A stretch of 64,000 nucleotides of DNA from Paralithodes platypus (taxonomy: Eukaryota > Arthropoda > Malacostraca > Decapoda > Lithodidae), in NCBI GenBank assembly GCA_032716605.1, contig CM064580.1:38637973-38701972 (forward strand), in the 5' to 3' direction. Every line of letters starts with the position of its first letter. The stretch's first letter is position 1. Both the position numbers and the translations under genes were made by a program. Below the pieces are notes generated by a model that saw nothing but the letters and a program-made list of their open reading frames with translations, did no database searches and was not told the DNA's origin. Shown piece by piece: positions 53,083-64,000 of the stretch.

Positions 53083-55940
53083 GCAAGGAGGAGACAAAAG
53101 ACAGGTTGCCTGTAACGAGTGTCTCCCCCAAAGCCAAACGAGTGACAGAGCCAAATTCAAGGGTCGTTGGAGTCAAAATGCCTGGACACACAAAGTTTAA
53201 AGCAGTCTAAGTCATAGAATGAAGGAAAGTTTGATTAAGGGAGAGAGTTCCAGAGTTCATTTGTTGAGTAGAAGAAAGACTGTAAAAATTGGACAATTCT
53301 TAGGTTATAGAGCTGAACAGAATAGGAGTGGAACTGTGTTGAAAGGCGGGTGCCTCGCACTCGCCGCAATGGAGGGGGTATACACTGAGAGAGCTCTGAA
53401 GAACACTGATTGTTGTAATAGCGATAGAGGAGTGAAAGATATGTAACATTGTGACATGTAGAAAGAGATTGTAGGGAACTAGTAAAAGTAAGTGAGTTGA
53501 TGAGGTAAATGCTTTTGATTTTACTCGTTCGAGAAGTGTAGAGTGGGTGGAGTCTCCTCACACATGTGAACAATACTCAATACAGGGATGCACTGCGCCC
53601 CAATACAGAGTAAGAAGCTGTGTGGAGTGAACAACACTGATTGAGCACACCTTAGTTTGTGGAAGCTGTTTTAGCAAGAGTGGTAATATGATCTTTCCAA
53701 GAAAGGCCGGATGAAAATGATGCACCTAGAATATTGAGAGAAGACGAAGGGTTGACTTGTGTAATTTTGAAGAATAGTTGATAGTCTAGTGGAAGATTGT
53801 AATGGAGAGATAGAGGGAGAAACTGCCATGGGCCTTGGAGGTGTTGAAAGTAACAAGATTTTCTCTCCCCCAATCAGAAATAATTGAAAGATCAGACGAT
53901 AAGATTTATATGGCCACGTCCACGTTTGTTGTGGAGTGACTGTATGCTGGGTTTGTGTGAAAAAACTAGTTGAATAGTGTAAGGTAGAGTCGTCAGCATA
54001 TAAGTGGAGGTACAGTTGAGAAGATCATTAATGAATATTAGAAAGAGAATTGGAGACAGGACAGACCCTTGAGGAACACTGGAGTAGATAGGTTGAGGAA
54101 GTGAGCAATGGCCATCCACAATTGCAGCTATGGAGTGGTCTGAAAGGAAATTAGAAACAAAGGCACAGATAGATGGATAGAAACCGAAGGAGGATAGTTT
54201 GGAAATTAGAGATTTGTGCTAGACTCTATCAAAGGCTTTCGATATGTCTAGCACAATAGAATAAGTCTCACCAAAGTCCCGAAAGGAGGATGACCAACAG
54301 TTAGAAGATAAGCAAGAAAATCACCAGTAGAGCGGCCTATAAGGAAACCGTACTGGCAATCTGAAAGTAGAATTTTTGAGTTAAGAATAGTTTCAAAAAC
54401 TTTGAGATGCAAGACATTAGAGCAATTGGACGACATTTGGAGGGTTGGGAGCGTAACTCTTCTTTGAGACGGGTTAAATAAGAGCAAACTTCCAGCAAGA
54501 AAGAAAGACTTTAGAGGAAAGACAAAAACGAAAGAGTTGCCTAGGCAGAGAGTCAGCACGGAAAAACAGTTTCTGAGTACAACAGGAGGAACACCATCCG
54601 GTCTGTACGCCATCTTGGTAATAAGCCCAGAGAGGGCAGAAAGTACATTCATAGAAGAGATTATGAACTTAGGCATAAGTAAGTGAGAGGGTGGTGGAGA
54701 GGGAGGAGTAGCGCAGGAGTTTATAGCGTAAGTTTGAGCGTAGAGTTCAGCTTTGTCAGAGGAAGAGGTGACGATGGTACTGTCAGTGGAAAAGAGGAAA
54801 AGACAAGGAATTGAAATTATTGGAGAGTTTTTTGGTTTGATGCCAAAATGCTTGTGAAGAGCTAGTGTTGGAAAGTTCAGGGCATTTGTTATTGATGAAA
54901 GAGTTTTTGGCGATTCAAAGGACAGAATTGGCTTGATTCCAGGCAGACATATATAGTACGTGATTCTTGAGTTTGAAGGCAATGGTAGCATTTGAATGAT
55001 TCCCCCTTATTGTGGAGAGAAGTATGACAAGCGTGAGTAAACCAGGATTTTTGCGAGTTAGTTTGAGAGCAAGCGAATTGTGTGTATGCTTCCATGCCCG
55101 AAAGGATTACCTCAGTAATGCGCTTGGCACTCTCCGAGGGTCCAGCAAAAATAATTTCATGGGTAGTCAAAGATGTACTGCAAAAGAGCCTCCCAGTCGG
55201 CAGGGCCAAAATGCCACAAACGCCGCCGGCTGGGGGGGTCAGAAGGCCGTACTGGGGAGACAGGACAGGTGACAGATGTAACGGAGGGAGCAGAGTTACA
55301 GTGTAAGCAGAAAGATTAGTGGTTAGAAATAAGTTGAGAATGTTGGGCCGATCTCCAGGGCGGTCCGGGATACGTGTAGGGTGTTGAACTAACTGCTCTA
55401 GGTCATTTAGGATAGAATATATGTAGGCTTGTTCACCATGATGGTCAGTGAAATGAGAGGAGAACCATTGGTGGTGGTGAAAACTGAAATCTCCTAAGAT
55501 GGAGGTTTCAGAGAAGGGAGAGATGGATAGATTGTGTTCCACTTGAAAAGTAAGATAGTCAAATAATGTTGGATAGTCAGTAGAATTAGGGGAGATATAA
55601 ACAACACAGATATATTTAGTGAGAGAGTGACAAGATAGCTTAAGCCAGAGAGTTGAGGATTTAGAAGAGTCAAAATTGGGAACACGAGCAAGAAAGATTG
55701 TTGCGTACTTACACACAACATCTATCTTTGGCTTTGAATTGAGGATGTGAGATAGTAGGAGGATACAGCGAAAGGCTTGCTGTCTGTTGCCTTTGACAAC
55801 TGTGTTTCTGTGAGATAAGGTTAGTCAGGTTTGGTGGAAGAGAGATGTGTTCTACAGAGAGGAAGTTTGAGGGAAGGCCGTGGATGTTGCAGAAATCGAT
55901 AGATAGAGCACTACTGTAGATATTGGCATTTTAGGGAGTC
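53083..55940 (-). pseudogene. Jockey-like LINE, longest copy: endonuclease, RT and 3' UTR, decayed
   Basis: Read from high to low coordinate: endonuclease start (NIHGLPSNFLSVEH near 55870), [13 protein letters not shown] (near 55490), [14 protein letters not shown] (near 55370), then a stretch where the expected SDH catalytic triplet is lost (near 55270); RT region SALSGLITK and RPDGVPPVVLRNC (near 54590), QYGFLIGRSTGDFLAY (near 54330), SSVPQGSVLSPILFLIFIND (near 54070), the NPSSSLNILGASF block (near 53750), SSELSQCIPPPLRRVRGT (near 53360), then 3' UTR to 53083. The frame changes at about 54990, 54250, 53890 and 53600. At 2.86 kb it retains almost the whole ORF2 order but is inactive. It would nick DNA and copy its RNA if intact. 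Confidence 0.85.
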
Positions 55941-57480
55941 ATCAGCAGGGGTCCGCTGATGTCCAGGGGTGCATTTTTGCCCCCAAACAAACTGGGGTTG
56001 CCCTATATATTGGTGAGGCATGGAAGGATCAGCAAGAGAAGCCAGGTAGTGAAGCAGGAGTTGCAGCTGTCCTTATCAACCACCTGTATTGCCCTATTCG
56101 GCTAGTGCCTACAGCATCCTCCTGGCTTAATGGAAGTGCATTAATGTAAATCTAAATGTTTTGTGTATGCATAACTATGCTATTTGCCTTACGTTATTAC
56201 TAATCCACTGTATATTATGTACTGTATAATTATGTAAACTGTGTATGTTAATTAATAGTTCGATAAATGTTTAGTTAAATAATTATTGAATATTTCTTAT
56301 TAACTTGCGTATACACTAATGTTTGATTTTCTAGAATGAGGATAATTTCGAGTTTGCAATACTTAGGTGCCTTATAAGAGTTCATTCTAAAAAAAAATTA
56401 GCCAGAATAAAAATTTCTCTTTGTAATCAAAGTTGTATTGTTTATAATAATTATATGGTTAAGTATTATTATTAAAATACTGCCCACAAGAAGTGCACAA
56501 GCTCACACAATTAGCGATAGGTTATTTCAACAAGGAGACTAATACTACCAATAATACACAGTCCAAGGTGTACATGGTGTATTAATATAGAGCATGGGAC
56601 ATAATATACAGTATATATACAAAAATAAAAATAAATTAAAGAGCATTTAAATAACTTAGGCTTCTTTGCATAAAGTTTGTAAATAACAAATAAAGTACAC
56701 TATGTTGATGGCTGAATTATAGAAAAGATGAAGGATACACAGGGTAAAGTTAGATATACAATATAATTATGAGCTGTGGGCTGAATTATGAGAGGGCTAA
56801 AGGCTGAACAGAATAATTATATAGGTGGAGGAGAGAGTTAAATATCATGCAAATTGTTAAATCAAAACAATATACAATGATAGTGGCTGAGCGGTCATAG
56901 ACAAAACAAGTTCAAGTTGGATAAATATATCAAGTTACAATATGTATATTATGTGGTGTCTTGAAATAATTGATCATAATTCCTGGCGAACATTATATAA
57001 TGATAATTGATAGTTTGTCAAAGGCATGGAACAATCAGAACGCACATGAAAAATATACTTAAATCATCCAAAATAACATTAACATATATATTGCAAGTGT
57101 ATTGATAGTTAATTTACTTTCTGTGCTGGTCTGGAATGGTGTGTTGTATTTTTGCAAAGGAAGACGGATAATATTTTTAATCCAATTCTAGAATGGAGCC
57201 GTAGAAGTATTGTCAGATCTTGGTGTTATTGTCTAATTATATATTAGACTGGGTGTGTTTTGTATTTGATTATTCACTTACAGAATGGTCTCAAAAACCG
57301 AGACTAAGATGCTATTTTGCGTTGGAAGAGAATATCTCTGTCTGGAGTTGCAGGACGAGGATTTATGTGTTCTCTCTTGTTGGGCGTGGTGAGAAATATC
57401 ATGACTTTCCTTTTCGTCTTCTCTTTGTGTTGTTTATTCCTCTTCCTTTGCTTCGTCTTTTCCATCTTAGATTAATGGGG
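55941..57480. other. AT-rich spacer
   Basis: 55941-56160 is GC-richer (with 'gcatttttgcccccaaacaaac') and may be a repeat fragment. The rest shows nothing recognisable; an open stretch at 57220-57597 has no domain. Confidence 0.4.
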
Positions 57481-57850
57481 GTACTTTCATACAATAGCTG
57501 CGATGGGAGTGCTATGTGTGATAGGTGTGACTGTGATAGGTATGTCAAGGGGGAATGGGGACGTGACTGTGAAGGGAGTGTCATTAAGGGGGGTTAACGG
57601 CTGCGAAGCCGGGAGGGGAGGTGACTTCGAAGGATGTATCACTTCTAGAGGGTTTGGCTGCGATGGGCGGGCTACAAGTGGGGGCGACTGCGTAGGGCGT
57701 GTCAAGGGAGGGTGAAGATGTGACTGCGAAGGGCGCGTCACCAGGTGAGAGGTGAGCTGCGAAGGGCATGATCAAGTGGCTGAATGTAGCTGCGAAAGGC
57801 AGGCATGCTACCCAAATAACTAACTGTGAAGGGCATGTCAGGAATGTTGC
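57481..57850. repeat. Degenerate GC-rich minisatellite
   Basis: The core 'gctgcgaagggcgtgtcaag' and variants (gactgtgaagggagtgtca, gactgcgtagggcgtgtcaa) recur about 10 times at irregular spacing of roughly 25-45 bases. Confidence 0.6.
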
Positions 57851-58311
57851 TGGTGTCTACCTCAGGTGGATAGTAGTTAGTTTTTCTGTCTTCTTCACCT
57901 GCTGCTGGTTTGAGTACAAGAAGGGCTAATGTATGCTGATGCGATATGTCTTTAGGTCCCTTCTTTGGTGAGTGTTAATCCTCCCACCTGCGTACCCAAG
58001 TAGTGAGGGGGTGATGGGGAGGTAGCGTGGTGAAGTAGAATATGGAGGTGACACGGGGGTGACTCTCTACTTTCCTTGGTGTCTGACTGTTGTATTGCCT
58101 GATACAACAACAATATTTGTATTCTAGAATATTTCTAATGTTTCCGAGTCTGGGATGGAACCGCAGATACTTGAGTCAACGGGCCATAACCTGAACCAGA
58201 CCACCATGTCAGCATCGTTGATTTAATAGTGTCTGTGTTGAGACAATGAAGACCCGGACTCTAATACCTTATCAAAAAGTGCATACACTTTTCTTGTTTT
58301 CTATGTATGTG
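57851..58311. other. Spacer
   Basis: No features recognised. Confidence 0.4.
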
Positions 58312-58495
58312 AAAGGACGAGACAAAGAGCAAAACTGCCAGCAGCTAGTGTCCCTTCAGGTTGAAAAGGGATAAGAGGCCAAATTTAAGGAATGTTGAAG
58401 TAAAAATGCCTGGCTACATGGAGCTTGATCGAATTTAAGTCATGGGAAAAGGGAATGACAGATAGAGGAAGCGAGTTCTAGAGTTTACTCTTTAA
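58312..58495 (-). pseudogene. Jockey-like LINE 3' UTR fragment, reverse strand
   Basis: 'aaaatgcctggctacatggag' and 'aagcgagttctagagtttac' match the reverse-strand 3' ends at 53180-53260 and 14660-14700. Diverged and non-coding. Confidence 0.55.
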
Positions 58496-58871
58496 CATTA
58501 ATGAAATTATCTTTTGTTTTTGAGGCAATGTTTCATTCCTTGCCTCCGTTATACCAAGATAGGGTACCATACTATCCGCCTCTCTGACTTCATTATCGTG
58601 CTCCCTGTTGGTCTGACTCTCGTTTTACTTTGTTTTATCTCCCCCCCTCTCTCTCTCTCTCTCTCTTGAACGCTTTTAACAACACATTTTTTGGTATACT
58701 GTATAATATACTCTAGTGACTTTTCAGGAGTATTTTACATTAGTATCAGAAAATTGAGTGCAGAAATATTATCTCAGGGGACAAAATATGATTAACATTC
58801 GGTATTATTCAGAGGCCAGACCAGATTTACCAAACAAGTTGTCGGAGAAGGTCTTGCAGTGAATCTGCTCT

Positions 58872-59086
58872 TTAACCATTTCTGTACTGGTGCTGTCCTT
58901 TTCACTTTATTCTGGCTACTAGTTGACTATTTTATTCAGTTTCAAAAGTACCTTCAGGAATTTACAGGTGTCCAACTATCTCAGTTAACCCTATTTACTA
59001 CCACAGATCCTTCTTGAACTGCATAAACACGTATAAATATACCTAGAATATAATAATAAAGACGTCGCTGGTTCAGTAGGGGTTAA
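58872..59086. mobile_element. TTAA-flanked element, family C, ~215 bp form, opposite orientation
   Basis: TTAACCATTTCTGTACTGGTG at the left; CGTCGCTGGTTCAGTAGGGGTTAA at the right. The right half from the inner TTAACCC (58985) to 59086 equals the 100-bp short form. A (CT)n run lies upstream at 58640-58665. Confidence 0.7.
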
Positions 59087-60229
59087 TTGCTGTATCTTCC
59101 TAGCAAACTTCGTGTTCTTTCAGCCTCTCCCACGTCCCTCTATGCTACCATCACCCAGACAGCCACAACTCAGTGACTGACTGAAAAAGTATTCGTGTGT
59201 AATCTTAATTTTCTTTTTGCTTCACAATTTTCTCCTCCCAGTCTCCCTCAGGTCTCTGTATACTAACATCCCCTCATAACTTTCTGTTTATCATGACGTG
59301 TTGTACTATATCACAATATTAATATTAGTCAACCAAACCTAAAATACATTATCCTTAGCAATTCCTTACACATTAAATATGAATGATACTTAAGTAATCT
59401 CTTCCTTGTTTGGGAAGATGAGTGCATGCTTTTGATGAGGCTGAAAGTTGAAACACTTAATGTATTCCTCTCTGTATACGTAATAAATTTTATAATTCTG
59501 CCGAGATGAGGTGCCAAGTTCAACTCAGTTTTTGTCAGTATCACTCCGTATACACTATTTCTTATGTATGTGGCCTCGTTTCCATTACCGAGACTGTTAC
59601 ATGGTAAGTGCCGGTCTAAAGCAATATCAATAAAACATTACTATTTTGTTCTAAATTTTGCAATTTGCAATTTTAGGAATATGAAGATTGCTGGATCTTG
59701 GTTCCAGTAACTAGACATCCTTTGCTATTACTAGGTACTCCAACGTTGACGGCGTGGAACAGGGAATTGATTGAATCTTCTTAGGCACTTGTTGAAATAC
59801 CCTACCGAACAGTTTGATCCTTTAGTGTATATTATTCCTTGCTAATAACCACAGGCTTGTAGTACCTACATAAACATTGCATAATACAATGATCCTATAT
59901 TTGTCCCTGGATGTTTGCATACCGTGTCCCGAGGAGTTGAAGTTGCCGAGTATATAGAATCTGACATATTGCATGATGTAGTGCAGTCAGTTCAAGTATG
60001 TGATGAGATTCTTGAGATCTTGGATAAATACTGAATACATATCTTGTTAATGATGTCCTTAACTGTTGTGAGAAGGACTTCAACGTAAATCATTGCCTCA
60101 CTTTCGTATATGAGGCAGTTAATATAGACCTATGTACTGAACCTTGAAGTTATTGATCGACCAGACACAAATGTTTTTGTTATTATCGTTGTATATGGGG
60201 TGCCAATGTAGTAGGAGGCTAGCACTAAA
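59087..60229. other. Spacer, possibly old retroelement DNA at 59680-60120
   Basis: A forward frame at about 59905-60035 is open for over 40 codons (GVEVAEYIESDILHDVVQSV), but I recognise no domain. The rest is AT-rich. Confidence 0.35.
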
Positions 60230-62566
60230 AAGGATTGAACCCCTTTCACAGTGGTGGGGGGTTGATGCTAGAAATCCTGTTGAACTTCTATGGGTCGGGG
60301 GCGATGCCCTAGGCTCATATCGTATTCCCCAGGTAGTTTACGGTAACCCTGCCTATGGTGCACTTGGTGGGCTTTAGTTTTTATCCTGCCTCTCGAATTC
60401 TTGGAAACACATGTTGTAGTCGGGCGGGTTGTTCGGTCAAGGATTTACTGAACACGATAACGTCATCCAGGTTTGCCAGACAAGTTTCCCACGATAATCC
60501 CTTTAACATGGATTCCATCAGTCTTGAGAAGGTAGCTGATCCATTACATAATCCAAACGGTAGAACGTTGAATTCGAGCATTCTACCTCCGCTGGTGGAG
60601 AATGCCATTAGTTGTTGGTGCTCCTAAGCCAACAGTATTTGCCAATATCCGGCCTGGAGATCTAGTGTGGAAAACCATTCACAGCCGAATAAAGAGTCTA
60701 GTGAGTCGTCAATCCACGGTAATGGGTGCGTGGGTGCGTCCGATATCTTCAATCTTCAAAGAGTTGGGCAAATATATCTTGATATTACCATAAGATTCTT
60801 AGGTGGACTAGTTCTTGCTTCTGTGTCTCTGTTAGGTGGTCAGGGATAGTTGGTAGGATAGGGACGAATGTTTTTCCTGGTGCTGTGTGTTCTTGTGAAG
60901 GTGGCATCTCATCAAAGTTTTCTAGCTCTCTCATCACGAGTCCTCTAGGTAAGGTGAGTTGTTTTCCCAACATATTGGCAATCCTGATGGCTTTGGAGTG
61001 TGCCGGAAGTACAGCGGGAGAGAGGGTACACAGGGCGGCATAAGGTTGTTCTATGGCTGGATTAAACATCATCTCCAGGAGATGAAGATTATTAAGGGCA
61101 ATCCAGATCTGGTGCTCGACTGGGATTGTGACGTTTTTGGGTAGGACTGCTTGTGCAATTACATGGGCTGTTCCTTTCACAGTCGTATTGGGAGGATAGG
61201 TGGCCTCTATGGACTGCATCTGGTGCAGTCTATATGGGCACCTAGTTTTTCTAATAGGTTCAACCCTATGTAAGCATCATATCTAGTACAGGTGGAGTCA
61301 AAGATGATAAAAGAGTGGTCGGTGTAGATAGCAGGATCTGGAATAGTTACAGAGACTGATCTGGTTTCTCCTTTTAATGTCAGAGTTTCGTTGCCGGCAC
61401 CTAGCAGGTTTACAGAAGATGGAAGTAACGGTCCAAATTTGCCTTGGTGTTTCTCGTAGAGTCTGGTGTAGAAGTAAGAGCGTGCGACACCGGTGTCGAC
61501 TAAAAATCACATACATAACCCCATTATTTGTAACTGTGCATAGACTGGAGATTTTGAGGTCAGGGCCCCTGCCAACGTAATGGTTAATGGGGGGCTCTCT
61601 AAAAATCCCTTTGTCCCTCCTGCTCTGTTAGTCCAGCAACTCGAATTGTTCATGGAGGGTGTCTTTAGGCTCTTCCTCAGCTTGGGCTACCACAAGCTCC
61701 TCGTTTTTGGCTACCGCCATCCTGGTGTTCTTTGATAATGGCATGTCTGATTAAGTCAGTACTGAGGGCTGGGGCACATGGTGTTTCCACCACTTTGACG
61801 CTGTAGGTTTTGCATTTTATACACTGCACAGTTACCATTGCTGCACAGCCTCCATGCCAACGGATCTATCCTCACTAAATCTTGTTGGAAAGGGATATAG
61901 CTTCCCCGGGGTGTTGGGAGAGGTTCCTCACCCATGTTCCACCTCTTGTTGGTGGGGTAGGGGGAGTACTTTGGCTGGGCGCGCTTGTGATCGTAGCATG
62001 GCTTGGTGGGCGGGGCGTTTTGTGTTTGTTGTTGTTGTTGTTTCACCGCAGACTTAGCTAAAATACTTCTTATTGTGGTGAGGTCCAAGTCCATGACTTG
62101 TGGCTTGTGGATGGAGAAATGGTCCTCCTCTTTCTCGAGCAAAATACATAGCAATTATGTCCACAGGTGGTTATTTGTCTCTTCAATACCTTATCGCAGA
62201 AATGCCAGGGATATGTTGACCCGGATTTTGGCTACCGTGAAGTCAAGATTTTCTTCATACTTCACGGATGATAATTGCGTCATGGGCATCACTGTTGCCA
62301 ACGAGGGTTACACTGAGTTGATCACTATCGTTGTTAACTGATCCCACGTGAGGTCAGGTCGCATCTGTCCGATCACCATTGCTACTGCCTTGCCTAAATG
62401 TGTTAACACAATCTCTATTTTATCACGGTCCTTGTGGTGCACTAAATCGAGCACAGATTTTACCATTTCCATGTTATTAGATATCTCGTATAAGTCTGGG
62501 TTGTAGTTCGGGATCGGTATGTGCGATTGTTGAGGTGGCAGTTGCACTTGTTGTTGATGTGCCATT
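60230..62566 (-). pseudogene. Ty3/gypsy-type retroelement: gag, protease and part of RT
   Basis: Read from high to low: gag-like start (MAHQQQVQLPPQQSH, 62565), broken by stops, continuing in the same frame at 62154-61756 with a Q-rich, basic region; protease active site LVDTGVARSYFY (near 61505; D-T-G kept) followed by LNLLEKLGAHIDC; linker with ENFDEMPPSQEHTAPG; RT motif A FSTLDLQAGYWQI (near 60675), LPFGLCNGSATFSRLM, motif C LANLDDVIVFSK (near 60460; the usual tyrosine before LDD is asparagine) and KLKPTKCTI. After about 60230 the RNase H and integrase are missing. The many stops and frame changes mean it is inactive. LTRs were not identified. Confidence 0.8.
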
Positions 62567-63610
62567 TTTTTTTTTATAACTTGTTTTGGTTTACTAATAG
62601 AAATATGTCAAGTTCCTTTAACTTCACCGTGATAAGAAACACCAACTTTCAATTTCTTCTATGTCTATCACATAGTCTCGTTTCTAGGACATAGGTTTAG
62701 TGCACAGGAATAAATGTTTGTGAATGAGTACAAATTATAGGTTTCTCGTGTGTTGGAATAGTGAAGCTAACAAATTATATTATATTATGGTCAACAACGT
62801 TGGCGTGGAAAGAGGCAGATGCGTACGTCCAGATTATAATATACTTAGGCAAGGATAGAGTATGTATTTAGTTAGCTGAAGGATCGAGTGTTCACTAGCA
62901 AAATAGGGACTCAACAAAAGAAAAGACACCTTATACTTATTCAATCACAATAGGTTTGCCTGGTGTCGGGGATGGAGAAACGATACTTCTGGTGTCTAAG
63001 AAAGGTGGGGTGGCATCTAAGAGAGGCTTTTCTCTGAGTGTGGGGGGCCTGGGGTTGTCTATCGTCCTGCTTTAGAAACTCTAAGGGGAAAGATGTCGGA
63101 CCAAAGAGGTATAGGACCACTCTTATCTGCAGGCAGTGTAGAGGTTTATTTTAGGAACGACAGTCTGGTCTGGGCGATCACACAAGTTGCACTTCTAGCT
63201 TCGAGCATAGAGTGTTCCCTAGTATCGTGCATAGTTGGACGTTCAGTCGAATGACCTGAAGGGCTAACCCCGAGCCTAGCATGGGAGAAGAAGGGGTTTC
63301 TCTCACTTTTCCTCCTATAGTCAGGGCTTTTCCTGGTATGTTGGAGTTTTCCCTTCCTAGGGAAGTAAGGACATGAATGGTTTCCCTTTCTCTCTGGTGG
63401 TCTTGATGAGAGAGCTGCTCACCGTCTACCTGGTTGGGACACTCCTTATGTATAGCTTGCGTGTGGTCGATGTGTCCTTTTTCGCTTTCTCCCTTCTCGT
63501 TATTGTTGTTGACGAGAACTGTAGTTTTGGTTGTGTTTGGTGATCTCCCTAGGTACCTTCTGTGTGTGGTGTATCCCAAATGTAAGACCATATAGCTAAT
63601 GACTGAACTA
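62567..63610 (-). other. Upstream region of the gypsy-type element; LTR not resolved
   Basis: By position this should hold the 5' LTR and primer binding site of the reverse-strand element, but no second LTR exists in the window to compare with. A reverse-strand open stretch of 198 codons (63178-63774) begins inside the family A element and crosses this region; I recognise no domain and consider it chance. Confidence 0.35.
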
Positions 63611-64000
63611 TTAACCCCTAAATGTCGGCGCGCAACATAAGTCGAGTATAATAAATCTGGACTATCTGGCGGCGCGCGACATAGGTCGTGTGGCAATTTC
63701 AGCACGTAATGTTGCTGAGAGAGAGAGACAAGTGGTGGCAGGAGAGTAGCGAGCGTATGACTGCTCCAGACCACCGCGGCGAACCTACTGACACGAATCC
63801 CACCTCCTCCCTCCCTCTCTCACTCGCTACATACTGAATTGTATGGGAAAGTACCGAATTACATGCTTTTTGCACTTGTGTTGCGCGGTTGTTGCAAGAA
63901 AACTAGCCGTCATAAAAGGATCGTTGTGGTGTCATTGGAAAGCTCTGTTTATGCCCTTTCAGGGATAGATACTTGTTTTACGCTCTGGGTCTTATTTAGG
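63611..64000 (-). mobile_element. TTAA-flanked element, family A, second copy, cut by window end
   Basis: On the reverse strand it matches 41535-41930 in order: 'cctgaaagggcataaacagag', 'tttccaatgacacc', 'gagtgagagagggaggg', 'cagcaacattacgtgctgaa', 'gcgcgcc'. Its terminus here is TTAACCCCTAAATGTCGGCG, with TTAA at 63611-63614. The other end lies beyond base 64000. Confidence 0.7.

Noticed and set aside
63178..63774. 198-codon reverse open frame
   Set aside because: It starts within a non-coding TTAA element and crosses its boundary; no recognised domain or codon signal.

Overview
The window looks like intergenic or intronic DNA from an arthropod nuclear genome, most likely a decapod crustacean. 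The basis is mixed. Seen directly: an interstitial TTAGG-type telomeric block (50396-50459), very many long (GA)n, (TG)n and (TA)n runs, AT-rich spacers, and dense non-LTR retrotransposons, a Penelope-like element, a Tigger/pogo remnant and a Ty3/gypsy remnant. The decapod assignment is an inference from this repeat mix. I found no host protein-coding gene, rRNA gene, intact tRNA gene or CRISPR array; everything coding that I can recognise belongs to mobile elements.

Layout: 0-5 kb holds short inverted-repeat elements, a 1.8-kb minisatellite and two fragments of a Jockey-like LINE. 5-14 kb is mostly AT-rich spacer with SINE pieces, a degenerate ~103-bp satellite and a reverse-strand Tigger transposase pseudogene. 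14.4-16.4 kb is a cluster of oppositely oriented Jockey-like LINE pieces with a palindrome at one junction. 18-19 kb is a 37-bp array made from a tRNA-like A-box. 20-24.9 kb holds an RTE-type LINE with a 727-codon open frame (reverse strand), a 27-bp minisatellite and a second, decayed RTE end (forward strand). 25.6-27.6 kb has two further minisatellites. 28.04-32.82 kb is a candidate 4.78-kb fold-back element with ~325-bp terminal inverted repeats about 98% identical and a CR1-like LINE inside. 33.3-39.1 kb has two copies of an unclassified ~1-kb repeat and a short Helitron candidate. 39.1-43.6 kb is a reverse-strand LINE joined through a perfect 44-bp palindrome to a forward-strand Penelope-like element that carries nested TTAA-flanked insertions and a hammerhead-like motif downstream. 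46.7-50.5 kb is tandem repeats and small elements. 53.1-55.9 kb is the longest Jockey-like LINE copy. 60.2-62.6 kb is a decayed Ty3/gypsy gag-protease-RT segment. The window ends inside a second copy of a TTAA-flanked element.

Two themes tie the window together. First, at least 16 short non-autonomous elements flanked by TTAA, in several families, sit throughout; two insertion sites in the Penelope-like element show clean TTAA duplication, because reading across the insertions recovers a continuous frame. Second, several families with TA-flanked inverted repeats share the terminal motif CACTCG, including the 4.78-kb fold-back element, although no matching transposase is present. All coordinates of non-coding elements are by eye; the clade names of the LINEs are the least certain part.
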